In this document: positions 34,252 through 42,965 of the stretch, one piece after another
Numbering within the stretch: position 1 is the stretch's first letter
Layout of the letters: each line of letters opens with the position of its first letter
From: Actinoplanes xinjiangensis
GTDB lineage: Bacteria; Actinomycetota; Actinomycetes; Mycobacteriales; Micromonosporaceae
Assembly (NCBI RefSeq): GCF_003148685.1
Contig: NZ_QGGR01000011.1
Location: 1 to 64,000, forward strand
DNA: 64,000 nt
Direction: 5' to 3'
The notes under the pieces: generated by a model
Seen by the model: the letters and a program-made list of their open reading frames with translations, nothing else
Databases searched by the model: none
Told to the model about the DNA's origin: nothing
Made by a program: the position numbers and the translations under genes

Positions 34252-35223
34252 ATGCGTGCCGATCGGCTGGTCTCCCTGGTGCTGCTACTGCGCCAGCGGG
34301 GCCGGCTGACCGCGGACGTGCTGGCCCGGGAGCTGGAGGTGTCCACCCGCACCGTGCTGCGCGACATCGAGGCACTGTCCGCCGCCGGTGTCCCCGTCTA
34401 CGCCGAGCGCGGCCGGCACGGCGGGTTCGCCCTGCTGCCGGGCTTCCGGACCGAGCTGACCGGACTCAACCACGACGAGGCCCTCGCCCTGCTGACCGCC
34501 GGATCCGGACCCGGCGGCCGGGTGCTCGGCCTCGGGCCGGCGTTCAGCTCGGCCCTGCGCAAGGTCGTCGACGCGCTGCCGGAGAACCACCGGGCCACCG
34601 CGAGCGACGCCGCCCAGCGGTTCCTCGTCGAACCGGAGACCGACCTGCTGTCACGCCGCCCGGCCGTCGAGGAGGTGCCGGGCACCACGATGAGCGAGGT
34701 CCGTCGGGCGGTGCTCGCCGGGCACCGGCTGCGTATCCACTACGCGGCGACCGGCCGGGCGGCACAGTGGCGCACGGTGGACCCGATCGGGCTGGTCACC
34801 GTTCGCGATCGGGCGTACCTGCTGGCCACCAGGGCGGGGGAGGACCGTACCTACCGGCTGTCGCGGGTGCTCGCCGCCGAGGATCTCCCGGAACCGGCCC
34901 GGCGGCCGGCCGACGTCGACCTCGACCGGGCCTGGCGGGACCGCTGCGCACAGTTCCTGTCCGACGGCCACATCAGCGTGCAGGTCCGCGTCGAACCGGC
35001 ACGCCGCGAGGAACTGTTGACCAGCGCGGTCGCGGTCCGCGCCGAAGAGCCCGGCGCCGACGGCCGGCTGCGGCTGGAGGTGACGTTCCAGGACCTACGG
35101 CATGCGGTGTGGGCACTGTGGCAACTCGGGCCGGATGCGGAGGCCCTCGCCCCGCCGTCGCTGCGGGCCGCCCTGCGCGACCGTGCCGCCGCGATCGTCG
35201 CCCGCTACCGCGATCCCGCCTGA
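34252..35223 (+). CDS. WYL domain transcriptional regulator (YafY/DeoR type)
   Basis: A 323-residue regulator. An N-terminal HTH_11 domain (RLVSLVLLLRQRGRLTADVL, ELEVSTRTVLRDIEALSAAG) is followed by a WYL ligand domain (VRRAVLAGHRLRIHYAATGR, VDPIGLVTVRDRAYLLATRA) and a WCX C-terminal extension. WYL proteins bind nucleotides or nucleic acid-derived signals. ATG 34252 is preceded by GATACC 8 bases upstream, so it may be leaderless. The 91-base gap to the divergent Rid gene contains a small CGACA/TGTCG dyad (about 34215-34229), a candidate operator. Confidence 0.85.
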   Translation: MRADRLVSLVLLLRQRGRLTADVLARELEVSTRTVLRDIEALSAAGVPVYAERGRHGGFALLPGFRTELTGLNHDEALALLTAGSGPGGRVLGLGPAFSSALRKVVDALPENHRATASDAAQRFLVEPETDLLSRRPAVEEVPGTTMSEVRRAVLAGHRLRIHYAATGRAAQWRTVDPIGLVTVRDRAYLLATRAGEDRTYRLSRVLAAEDLPEPARRPADVDLDRAWRDRCAQFLSDGHISVQVRVEPARREELLTSAVAVRAEEPGADGRLRLEVTFQDLRHAVWALWQLGPDAEALAPPSLRAALRDRAAAIVARYRDPA

Positions 35224-35329
35224 TTCCGCCGGGCGTGCCTTCGGAGAGCAACCGGTTGCGTACCGAGGAGACGAGCGATCCCAGCTGATCGAACTTCCGT
35301 TTATGTCGATGAGCGGTCGTCGGAAGGGG

Positions 35330-36034
35330 TCAGTTCCCGGACCCGAGCGCTTCGGCTATCAGCACATGACGATCCGCTGGCGCATCCACGTTGCGAGGAC
35401 TGTGCAAGCCGACACAGACGTAGCGACCTCCGTACTCGACCCAGGTGGGGGAACCCCAGAAACGACGGCTCGCGGTCAGTAGCTCGCCGGCGACCTCATG
35501 CCGATACTCCGGTCGGCCACCGACCTCGGTGAAGGCCGTGGCGACCGATTCCTCGGCGTCGAGCGGCAGGTCGGCATCGCCGACTGCGGGCAATAACAGC
35601 AGGAGGCGTTCTGCCTGCGTCCGTACGGAGTCCAGTTGAGCAGCGACCACGAGAAGCTCTCGCCATGAGAGGCCCGGTCCTTGGAAGCCCCCCTCCAGCG
35701 CGGCGAACGTGATGACCGAGTCGGAATCCGCAGGTTCAAGGAGGTAATCCCACCCCGAGTCACCCTCGAAGTTGCGAAAGAGAAGGTGCAAGCGGTGCCC
35801 GTGGGCGAGCTGCACCACCAAGAATGGCCAGCAGTCCGGACGGTGTAGTTCTTCTGCATACTCTTCGACGTCAGCGGGATCGACGTCGAAGGCCGTGGCG
35901 GCCGTGAAGGAACCACCGAACGTGAGCAGGAAAGCCGGCCAGAACAGGTCGTCATCCGGCTGCGGTCCGAGCTCGCTCAGCACTGCTTCGTCAGCCGGTG
36001 GCTGAAAGCTGCTCAGGTAACGCCGGAGAAACAC
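35330..36034 (-). CDS. Hypothetical protein
   Basis: A 234-residue soluble protein with no recognised family. It starts MFLRRYLSSFQPPADEAV, is rich in acidic residues, and alternates helices and strands (CWPFLVVQLAHGHRLHLLFR, WVEYGGRYVCVGLHSPRN). The composition is like SUKH-type or other immunity proteins but no motif proves it. There is no signal or membrane segment. It is alone between the WYL regulator and the LLM oxidoreductase. Confidence 0.6.
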   Translation of the reverse strand: MFLRRYLSSFQPPADEAVLSELGPQPDDDLFWPAFLLTFGGSFTAATAFDVDPADVEEYAEELHRPDCWPFLVVQLAHGHRLHLLFRNFEGDSGWDYLLEPADSDSVITFAALEGGFQGPGLSWRELLVVAAQLDSVRTQAERLLLLLPAVGDADLPLDAEESVATAFTEVGGRPEYRHEVAGELLTASRRFWGSPTWVEYGGRYVCVGLHSPRNVDAPADRHVLIAEALGSGN

Positions 36035-36241
36035 TGCGACAGTCTCCCAGGCGCGTCCTACGACGCGTATCCGGATCTGCCGCTGCTAGCCGCTCGCGCC
36101 GACCGCCACCGACACTCCCGGCGGTGGGCCGTGACGGCCTCGACGATCCCGGCTGCACCGATGATTTCCGAAGGGATTCGCGGTCCATACGTTGACCGCG
36201 GGAGCAGATGATCTCGCCGGACCGCAGAGGAGATCCCAGAC

Positions 36242-37048
36242 ATGACGAGACCGCTTCGCTTCGGGGTCGTTGCCCCGCTCAGAACTGACCTGCCGACGTG
36301 GCTGGCCCAGGTGCGCCGCATCGCCGACAGCGGCTACTCGACGTTGCTGATGCCGGATTTCCCGCTGCTGCAACCGGCGCCGGGTCCCACGTTGGCCACC
36401 GCCGCGGCGCTGACCGACTTGCGAGTGGGCACATGGGTGTACGCCTCCCCGCTACGCCCGGCCTGGCTGACGGCGTGGGAGGCGCACTCGCTGTCGCAGC
36501 TCACCGACGGACGCTTCGAGCTGGGCATCGGCACCGGCCGGCCAGGAATCGACGACGAGCTCCGCGACAAGGGAATGCCTGCCGTCCCGCCGCGCGAGCG
36601 GCTGGCCCGGATACGCGAGACCGTCCGGAGGCTACGAGATTTCGACGGCCCCGACCGGCACACACCGGTGGCGATGGCCGTCCGCGGGCCGAAGGCTCGG
36701 GCGCTGGCGGCCGAGGCCGCCGACACGGTCACCTTCGTGCAAGCGCCGGATGAGTCCCGGACCGAGGTCACGCGACTGGCGCGCGACCTGCGCGCCGTCC
36801 GCGACGTCGAGCTCGCGAATGCCGTGTCGGTCATCGGCGACCGGGTCGCACCGCACATGGCGCCTCCCGACACCGACACTGCCGCAGCTCGCGCGGCGGA
36901 CTCGTTGGTCACGCTTCCGGAGGATCCGGCGGCCGCCGCCGAGGAGATTCAGCGGCGACGGGAAGAGATCGGCTTCTCCTACTTCGTCATCGGCGCCGAC
37001 TTCGCCGACACGTTCGCTCCGGTCGTGGCCAAGCTAGGCGGACGGTAG
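36242..37048 (+). CDS. LLM class flavin-dependent oxidoreductase
   Basis: A 268-residue luciferase-like monooxygenase fold protein. It shows LRFGVVAPLRTDLPTWLAQV at the start, LSQLTDGRFELGIGTGRP (the LLM signature), and GFSYFVIGADFADTFAPVVA at the end. It is likely FMN- or F420-dependent; the F420 type is common in actinobacteria and fits the N-terminus. The substrate is unknown. GGAG lies about 10 bases before the ATG. It is a single gene. Confidence 0.85.
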   Translation: MTRPLRFGVVAPLRTDLPTWLAQVRRIADSGYSTLLMPDFPLLQPAPGPTLATAAALTDLRVGTWVYASPLRPAWLTAWEAHSLSQLTDGRFELGIGTGRPGIDDELRDKGMPAVPPRERLARIRETVRRLRDFDGPDRHTPVAMAVRGPKARALAAEAADTVTFVQAPDESRTEVTRLARDLRAVRDVELANAVSVIGDRVAPHMAPPDTDTAAARAADSLVTLPEDPAAAAEEIQRRREEIGFSYFVIGADFADTFAPVVAKLGGR

Positions 37049-37264
37049 TTCACCGCTGAGGAATGATGGCGGCGAATACGCCGGTCCGGAGAGCCGACAC
37101 CTGAACGCAGTTCCTTGTCGATGACGCAAAGGTCACGTACTCCGTCGTGCACGGCCCCCGCGCATACGACGTCCCCGACCAGAGTCTCGGCGCGTTCGGC
37201 ACGGATGTTCAGAACGCTGTACTCGCCCCCTTCGCGGCCGTCGTCCTGCTGCCTGTCGTCCCCT

Positions 37265-37298
37265 GCATTCCTGCGAATGCAGCCGATGGTCATCGGCT
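37265..37298. terminator. Two adjacent small hairpins downstream of the lectin gene
   Basis: GCATTC-CTGC-GAATGC (37265-37280) is followed directly by AGCCGATG-GT-CATCGGCT (37281-37298). They stand 11 bases past the stop of the minus-strand lectin gene. Together they may act as its terminator; the stems are short, so this is tentative. Confidence 0.4.
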
Positions 37299-37309
37299 GA
37301 CGAGGGGAC

Positions 37310-38023
37310 TCAGAAAGTAACGCTGTGTGGGCCCTTCACTGGCTGGGACGTCGCAGGCGTGAAGGACCACAGCTGGTTCATGACGTTCGGGTCGGTGTCG
37401 GCGGTGAGACAGTTTCGCACCTGGAGGACCACTCGCCAGGGAGGCGGGCCGGCGGCGTCGTTCCGTGCATCCAGGCACAGACCGGAATCCCGATTCCGGA
37501 TCAGCATTTTAGTCGGTCCGAAGCTACCGGGATGAGAGAGCGTATCCCGGACATAGGACAGGGACCACTCGGCCGGCGAATACCCTTGCGAGCAACTCCA
37601 CCACTGGATGATCGGCGTTCCGTTGGTCACGGTTCCTTCGCGCCAGTCGGTCCTCAAGCACTGCCCGGAATGCTGCGCCTTCAACCGGAAGAATCCATCC
37701 CCGCTATCGATTTTCTCGAACTCCTGGGAGGTGCCGGCGTTGTCCGGCCACAAGAAGACACCAGCACCGGCCTCGATGGAACCCCACATGACGTCAAGGC
37801 GAAGGTTGGGGCTGTACAGATTGGTGATCTCGACGAGAGTGGCCGTTTCGTGGTCCGTTCTGGCACTGGTGGCATGTGCCGGTGGTGCTGCGGTCGCCGC
37901 GATGAAAACGGCTCCGGCCGCAGCCAGCGCCACGGTCATCGTTCTCGTCGCCCGCTCGCCGAGCGGTTCGCACGTCCCGATCTCGCTATGCCGACGATCC
38001 GGGCGCATGGGCTGTGATTCCAC
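37310..38023 (-). CDS. Secreted ricin-type beta-trefoil lectin domain protein
   Basis: A 237-residue secreted protein. An N-terminal tail is followed by a signal peptide (MTVALAAAGAVFIAATAAPP, cut after AHA near residue 51). The mature part is one RICIN trefoil with the disulfide Cys pattern (GQCLRTDW, GLCLDARN, VLQVRNC) and a degenerate QxW (NQLWSF). It binds carbohydrate outside the cell; there is no attached enzyme domain. The start is GTG 38023 after GAGAG; the ATG at 38008 is also possible. Confidence 0.75.
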   Translation of the reverse strand: MESQPMRPDRRHSEIGTCEPLGERATRTMTVALAAAGAVFIAATAAPPAHATSARTDHETATLVEITNLYSPNLRLDVMWGSIEAGAGVFLWPDNAGTSQEFEKIDSGDGFFRLKAQHSGQCLRTDWREGTVTNGTPIIQWWSCSQGYSPAEWSLSYVRDTLSHPGSFGPTKMLIRNRDSGLCLDARNDAAGPPPWRVVLQVRNCLTADTDPNVMNQLWSFTPATSQPVKGPHSVTF

Positions 38024-38369
38024 GGTTCTCTCTCCAGCTCAGAGCAGGGCGGACGTCTTCACATCGTGCTCAGTCGGCGATCGCGCAGAGTTGACGGCGC
38101 CTATTTACCGTGTTTCCCCGCGCGTCGGTCTGCGCCACGGTAAGGCTTGGCCGGCACCCGTGTCCCGGAATCGGGTGCGTCATGGTGCGAACGACCTACC
38201 CAGCCCGGCTGGACTGCTCTCCGCGGTGACCGTCCGGGCAGGTTGCACCAACGCGAAAGTCACGCTCTCCTCCCGCGCCAACAGCTAGGCTCGAAGCATG
38301 CACTTGCGGCCCGCCGTCGCGCATCCTTGCAGGTAGAGGACGACGGCCCAGGGGACATGTGGAGCACCG
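38024..38369. other. 346-base intergenic region, one small dyad
   Basis: The gap between divergent genes holds no credible coding frame. The only structure seen is GCACCCG (38154-38160) and CGGGTGC (38172-38178), a 7-bp dyad with an 11-base centre about 190 bases before the EACC1 gene, perhaps an operator. Confidence 0.4.
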
Positions 38370-38756
38370 ATGCCCCAAACGCTCGAGATCGGATTGGTCG
38401 CGCGCAACGACCGGTATGACGACGACGATCAACGCTGGCTCGCGCAGACCGCGGCCCTCGTCCAGGACCTCCGCCGCGACACCGGCTCGGTGCGCCTGGA
38501 CCGAACGCCGGTGCCCGGCATGAAGGGCGCCGCGGCCGATCAGGTCATCCTGGCCCTGGGCTCGGCCGGGGCGTTCAGCGTCGCCGTCCAGCTGATCAGC
38601 ACCTGGCTGGGCCGGGACCGGCACCGCTCCGTGGAGTTGACCTTCACGGACGCCGAGGGCACGCCGAAGACCGTACGTGTCTCGGCCGAGAATGCCGGGT
38701 CCGACGCCATGGCACCGCTCATCATGGCCGCCTCGGAGCTCGCCAAGGAGCGGTGA
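38370..38756 (+). CDS. EACC1 (effector-associated constant component 1) protein
   Basis: A 128-residue protein that fits EACC1, the small partner encoded beside effector genes in NTP-dependent and caspase-type conflict systems described in multicellular bacteria. It has a strand-helix start (LEIGLVARNDRYDDDDQRWL), the central hydrophobic GSAGAFSVAVQLISTWLGRDR, and RHRSVELTFTDAEGTPKTVR. The central segment may insert in or pack on a membrane. GGAG stands 5 bases before the ATG. Its stop overlaps the caspase start by one base (TGATG), so the two are made in a fixed ratio. Its proposed role is to gate or link the sensor and effector; that is inference. Confidence 0.82.
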   Translation: MPQTLEIGLVARNDRYDDDDQRWLAQTAALVQDLRRDTGSVRLDRTPVPGMKGAAADQVILALGSAGAFSVAVQLISTWLGRDRHRSVELTFTDAEGTPKTVRVSAENAGSDAMAPLIMAASELAKER

Positions 38757-40708
38757 TGACGTACCGGGCGCTGCTCATCGGCAACAGTGTGTTCGAGGAG
38801 GACGCCGGCCTCAACCCGCTCAACGCCCCGACGAAGGACGTCGCCCGTCTGCACCGGGCGCTCGTGGACTCCGTGACCGGGCTCTTCGCCGAGGAGAACG
38901 TCCGGCTGGTGATCGAACGCAGCTCGCACGACCTGCTCGACGAGATCGACACGTTCTTCTCCTCGGCGCACCGGGACGATCTGCTGCTGTTCTACTACAG
39001 CGGGCACGGGCTGATCGACGAGCGTAACCAGCTTTTCCTGTGCGGGCGGAACACCCGGTCGGACAAGCTGTTGCGGACGGCGGTCAGCAACGTACGGGTC
39101 AACGAGTTCGTCGAGCAGTCGGTGGCCCGATGCACCGTGATCATCCTGGACTGCTGCAGTAGCGGCATGTTCAAGGGCGGCGATGTGTCCGCACCGCTCG
39201 CGGGTCCGGGCCGCTACGTGATCTCCAGCACGCGGGGCGCGGCGTTGGCCAACGACGCCGCCACCGCCACCGGTACAAGCTTGTTCACCGAACATCTCGT
39301 CACCGGTCTCCTCGGTGCCGCCGACGACCGGGACGGCGACGGCTACCTGGATCTGCGGGAGGTCTTCGACTACGTACGGGCGAGGCTGACCGCCACCACG
39401 AAACAGATTCCACATTGCCGGTTCGATGGCGACGCGGCGGTCATGCTGGCCAAACGGCCCGCCGCACCGGTTCCCGCCGACGCCGCCACCCCGCGGGCCA
39501 GTGATCCGACGTTCGTCCTGTCCGAGAACACCATCACGTTGCGCGATGTCGGCCCGGACGAGTGGCTCAGCCCGGAGACCATCGAGATCTACCCGCTCAC
39601 CGAGGCCGAGCTGGACTGCACGGCCGAGAGCGATGCCACCTGGCTGAACACCGAGGTGTGCGGCGGGCGGCTGACGATCGAGCTGCACCCCGGCCCGGGT
39701 TACAACCGTGGCAAGATCCTCGTGCGGGACCGGAGGTCGGGTGCAACGCAAGTGGTGCGGGTGCACGTAGCCGTCGACCGGCGGAGCCCGGTGGCACCAC
39801 CGCCGATGACGGACGAGCCGATCGCCCCGATGCCTCGTCCGTCGATGCCGGGTCCACCGGGCACGGACCTACCGCCTCGCATCCTGGCCCGGGTCCCGAT
39901 GTCCCACGCCATCGAACCGCCGCACTCGCCCGCCGTCCACGCCACCCCCGAGCCGTACCCCGAGCATGGCGGACGGAAGAAGCGGTGGCTCGTCGCCGTC
40001 GCCGCCGCAGTCCTGCTGACCGTCGGCATGGTGGGGCTGCTGACGCTTCTGCACGACCCACCACAGGAAGGCACCATGTCGGTCCCCGATCTGTCCGGCC
40101 TGCCCCGGGCCAGCGCCGAGGCGGCGCTCCGGGAGGAAGGTCTGGAACCGAGCGTCGTCGTCGCCTCGTCGAGCTCCGCCTGCTCCCCGGGCACGGTCAT
40201 CGCGCAAGACCCGTTGCCCGGTCAGCCGGCCGGCCGCGGAGCGCAGGTCAGCATCACCGTGTGCAAGGCGCCGATGACGCCGGTGCCCCCTCTCGGTCGC
40301 GACCGCTCGTCCGCCAGAGATGCGCTGCAGGCGGTCGGGTTGCACGCCGAATTCGAGTTCCAAGACAGCCCCAAGAAGGAAGGACAGGTGCTCTGGTCCC
40401 AGCCCGGCTCCGGCGTCAAGGTACAGGAGGGATCCACCGTCACCGTCTTTTTGTCCGATGGTGGAAAGACGTGCCGGAGAGTGGTTCCAAACGTAAAGGG
40501 AATGATGGCCGAGCACGCTGACGCGGCGTTGAGTGGCGCCAAGTTTGTTCCTCAGATTGAAGAGCGGACATCCGATGAGCCAGTCGGCACTGTCTTAGAG
40601 CAGAAAGCACCCGCTGGCGAAGAAGCCAAATGCGGCGCGACAGTGACTCTCATAGTGTCGGCTGGACCGGAAACGGCATCGTCCATACCGTTTTCTCCGT
40701 CCGGATAG
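38756..40708 (+). CDS. Membrane-anchored caspase-like peptidase with PASTA domains
   Basis: A 650-residue protein (651 from the GTG at 38753). Numbers here count from that GTG. Residues 1-235 are a caspase/peptidase C14 domain with catalytic H85 in YYSGHG and C135 in ILDCCSSG. Residues about 250-342 form a beta domain (BACON-like). A Pro-rich linker leads to one membrane helix at 411-433 after RKKR, so the caspase is cytoplasmic. Outside are three PASTA domains (about 442-505, 506-571, 573-637), which bind peptidoglycan fragments in PknB-type kinases. AAGGAG precedes ATG 38756 by 5 bases. With EACC1 it looks like a cell-death effector triggered by wall damage; the trigger is inferred. Confidence 0.9.
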   Translation: MTYRALLIGNSVFEEDAGLNPLNAPTKDVARLHRALVDSVTGLFAEENVRLVIERSSHDLLDEIDTFFSSAHRDDLLLFYYSGHGLIDERNQLFLCGRNTRSDKLLRTAVSNVRVNEFVEQSVARCTVIILDCCSSGMFKGGDVSAPLAGPGRYVISSTRGAALANDAATATGTSLFTEHLVTGLLGAADDRDGDGYLDLREVFDYVRARLTATTKQIPHCRFDGDAAVMLAKRPAAPVPADAATPRASDPTFVLSENTITLRDVGPDEWLSPETIEIYPLTEAELDCTAESDATWLNTEVCGGRLTIELHPGPGYNRGKILVRDRRSGATQVVRVHVAVDRRSPVAPPPMTDEPIAPMPRPSMPGPPGTDLPPRILARVPMSHAIEPPHSPAVHATPEPYPEHGGRKKRWLVAVAAAVLLTVGMVGLLTLLHDPPQEGTMSVPDLSGLPRASAEAALREEGLEPSVVVASSSSACSPGTVIAQDPLPGQPAGRGAQVSITVCKAPMTPVPPLGRDRSSARDALQAVGLHAEFEFQDSPKKEGQVLWSQPGSGVKVQEGSTVTVFLSDGGKTCRRVVPNVKGMMAEHADAALSGAKFVPQIEERTSDEPVGTVLEQKAPAGEEAKCGATVTLIVSAGPETASSIPFSPSG

Positions 40709-40871
40709 CAGGGGTGGCTGAGTCCGATCGCTGCCACACTCTGGCCGCTCGTGGACCCGCCGACCAATCCGGACATCGGTGAGCGACAGACGCTGCCTCG
40801 GAACGGCCGTTCCCGCCGGAGGAGGCGAGCCGTGATCATCTTTGTCGTACCCCTGCCCTAGCATCCCGGTC

Positions 40872-41333
40872 ATGGCAATTCCCGACCGCGTTCCCATCGC
40901 CTATGAGCCGGACTACCGCACCAGCTCGATCGGCACGTATGAGAACGGACAGTTCTTCGGCTCCGTCACGGCCACCCTCGAAGAGGGCACCGGGGCGACC
41001 GACTCGTGGCCTCACTACAAGCGGTGGTACGCCGTGCTGCACCGGTTCGACCCGGACGGTGCCCATACCGGTTCGCAGATCTGGTGCGCCGGCACCAGCG
41101 AAGACGAGGACGCCTCGATCGATCGCGCTCAGGCGCGTCTCGCCGGCTGGCTGGACGCCCTGCCCGGGCGCGTCTTCAGCGACATCGCCATCAAGCTGTT
41201 CCACGTCGACTTCGAAGGCCACACCTTCGGGCTGGTTGACCAGTCCGAAGACTATGACGGAGAAGATCACGCGGAGTTCGTACCTGACGACTTGGGCTTC
41301 GACCCGCCCTGGGACGGCTGCTACGACACCTGA
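40872..41333 (+). CDS. Hypothetical protein (actinobacterial HycA-like annotation group)
   Basis: A 153-residue soluble acidic protein: IPDRVPIAYEPDYRTSSIGT, HYKRWYAVLHRFDPDGAH, ending DFEGHTFGLVDQSEDYDG. Similar proteins in streptomycetes are often labelled HycA, but no link to formate hydrogenlyase is visible and that name should not be trusted. TAGCAT ends 7 bases before ATG 40872, so the transcript is likely leaderless. It follows the caspase gene by 163 bases and may be unrelated to it. Confidence 0.6.
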   Translation: MAIPDRVPIAYEPDYRTSSIGTYENGQFFGSVTATLEEGTGATDSWPHYKRWYAVLHRFDPDGAHTGSQIWCAGTSEDEDASIDRAQARLAGWLDALPGRVFSDIAIKLFHVDFEGHTFGLVDQSEDYDGEDHAEFVPDDLGFDPPWDGCYDT

Positions 41334-41398
41334 TGTCTTCCTCGATGGCGAGGTGCGCCGGGTTCGGTTGACGTCGGGTGACCTGGCATCCTGAATCG

Positions 41399-42067
41399 AT
41401 GTCGGAATCTGCGCAACGGCAGGATGTCATCGGCCAGGTCGCGCGCCGGATTCCCGTACGCCGAGGTGGTGCCTGCCTTCGGGTCGCCGTCGACGGCCCG
41501 GACGGCTCCGGCAAGACCACCTTCGCGGATGAACTCGCCGCAGCGGTGCGTACGCTCGGCCGGCCGGCCGTTCGGGTGTCGCTCGACGACTTCCACAACG
41601 TCCGGGCCGTGCGCTACCGGCAGGGCCGCGAATCTCCGGAGGGCTTCTGGCAGGATTCGTACGACTATCAGCGGTTCCGGAGCGACGTTCTTGATCCCTT
41701 CGCTCCTGACGGTGCGCGACGCTATCGGCCGGCCGCGCACGATCTCGTCACCGATGCGGTTCTCGACCCGCCGCCGCGGACCGCGGTGCCCGGGAGCGTC
41801 CTGATCGTCGACGGGCTGTTTCTTCACCGCGACGAGATCGGCAGCGTGTGGGACCTGTCAGTGTTCCTTGAGGTCCCGTTCGACGTGACGGCGAAGCGGA
41901 TGGCGCACCGCGACGGCACGAGCCCCGATCCCGGTCATCCGGGAATGCGACGCTATGTCGAGGCGCAACGCATCTACTTCGCCAGTTGTTCGCCGCAGCA
42001 ACGGGCCGACATCCTGATCGACAACGAGGATCTCGGGGCGCCTCGCATCGTCCGGACGACGAACTGA
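41399..42067 (+). CDS. Uridine kinase-like P-loop protein
   Basis: A 222-residue protein of the uridine kinase/PRK family. Walker A is GPDGSGKTT at about residues 33-41; RVSLDDFHNVR holds the catalytic Asp, and LIVDGLFLHRDE and the LID region KRMAHRDGTS follow. It would phosphorylate a nucleoside or a similar small alcohol with ATP; single actinobacterial members are not well studied. CATCCT 6 bases before ATG 41399 suggests a leaderless start. The next gene follows 41 bases later. Confidence 0.82.
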   Translation: MSESAQRQDVIGQVARRIPVRRGGACLRVAVDGPDGSGKTTFADELAAAVRTLGRPAVRVSLDDFHNVRAVRYRQGRESPEGFWQDSYDYQRFRSDVLDPFAPDGARRYRPAAHDLVTDAVLDPPPRTAVPGSVLIVDGLFLHRDEIGSVWDLSVFLEVPFDVTAKRMAHRDGTSPDPGHPGMRRYVEAQRIYFASCSPQQRADILIDNEDLGAPRIVRTTN

Positions 42068-42108
42068 TCCTGCCGCCGGCAGCGATCGCGCCTTCGCCTC
42101 TGCAGGTA

Positions 42109-42879
42109 ATGTTCGGCGTCGTGTGGAACGAGAAAGTGCTTGCCGGGCGGCCGGCCTGGCAGCACATCCCTTCAGGCGTGATCTTTCGGCAGGTTCCGGG
42201 CGGGACCTATCGCATGGGCCTGTCCGAGGCGGAACTGGCGGCGGTGCGCGCCATCGCGAGTGACGGAGGGGTCGAGGACACTCTCGAACCGTTCTTCGCC
42301 GAGGCCTGGCATTCCCAGCCGGTACGCGAGGTGCGCGTCGCATCGTTCCTGATCGCCCGGCACCCGTTGACGGTCGCTCAGGTTCGGCATTGGATGCCGG
42401 ACTACGAGGACGACTACGCCGAGGCGGAGACCGGCACGGCGCGGCTCGAGGACGACCTGGACGACCTGCTCGAAGCCCTGCCGTTCCGGCTGCCCAGCGA
42501 AGCCGAATGGGAGTACGCGGCAAGGGCCGGCACCACCACCCTGACCTTCCGCGGAGACGGCAAACCCGGCGAGGAACAACTGCTCGACGACTTCGGCGAT
42601 GAGCAGGTGACCGCGGCGTCGGAGAACGCTTTCGGTCTGGCGGCCATGGGATCGGCCGGCGAACTCTGCGCCGACGTGTGGATTCCCGGGTTCGCGGGCG
42701 CACCGGATGACGGCCGCCCCCGCACCGGGGACGGTCCTCGAGTGGTCCGTGGTGGTGCCGCCGACCTCTACCCGTGGCAGGGCTGTGACGAATGGCTGCT
42801 GCTCCTCGCCTCCACCCGGTATGAACAAGCTGACTTCACAGCGATCCGCCCGGTCGCACCACTGCCACCGCAGAAATAG
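42109..42879 (+). CDS. FGE-sulfatase/SUMF1-fold protein without the active cysteine pair
   Basis: A 256-residue protein of the formylglycine-generating enzyme fold: VPGGTYRMGLSEAEL, VASFLIARHPLTVAQVRHW, FRLPSEAEWEYAARAG, and RVVRGGAA. Only two cysteines are present (GELCADVW, GCDEW), in contexts unlike the catalytic pair of real FGE, and the EgtB iron motif is absent. It is probably a binding or diversified FGE-like protein. A weak AGG lies just before ATG 42109. It follows the kinase-like gene and may share its transcript. Confidence 0.75.
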   Translation: MFGVVWNEKVLAGRPAWQHIPSGVIFRQVPGGTYRMGLSEAELAAVRAIASDGGVEDTLEPFFAEAWHSQPVREVRVASFLIARHPLTVAQVRHWMPDYEDDYAEAETGTARLEDDLDDLLEALPFRLPSEAEWEYAARAGTTTLTFRGDGKPGEEQLLDDFGDEQVTAASENAFGLAAMGSAGELCADVWIPGFAGAPDDGRPRTGDGPRVVRGGAADLYPWQGCDEWLLLLASTRYEQADFTAIRPVAPLPPQK

Positions 42880-42965
42880 ATGAGAGCACCACGCCACGCC
42901 GAAGCCGGCCCCGTACGGCCCGGGATTCGCGGTCGAGGCTGCCGGTGCAGCACTACACTCCAGCC

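Noticed and set aside
40872..41333. Formate hydrogenlyase regulator HycA as a function for this protein
   Set aside because: The name is used for similar streptomycete proteins, but no formate hydrogenlyase genes are seen and no HycA motif is visible.
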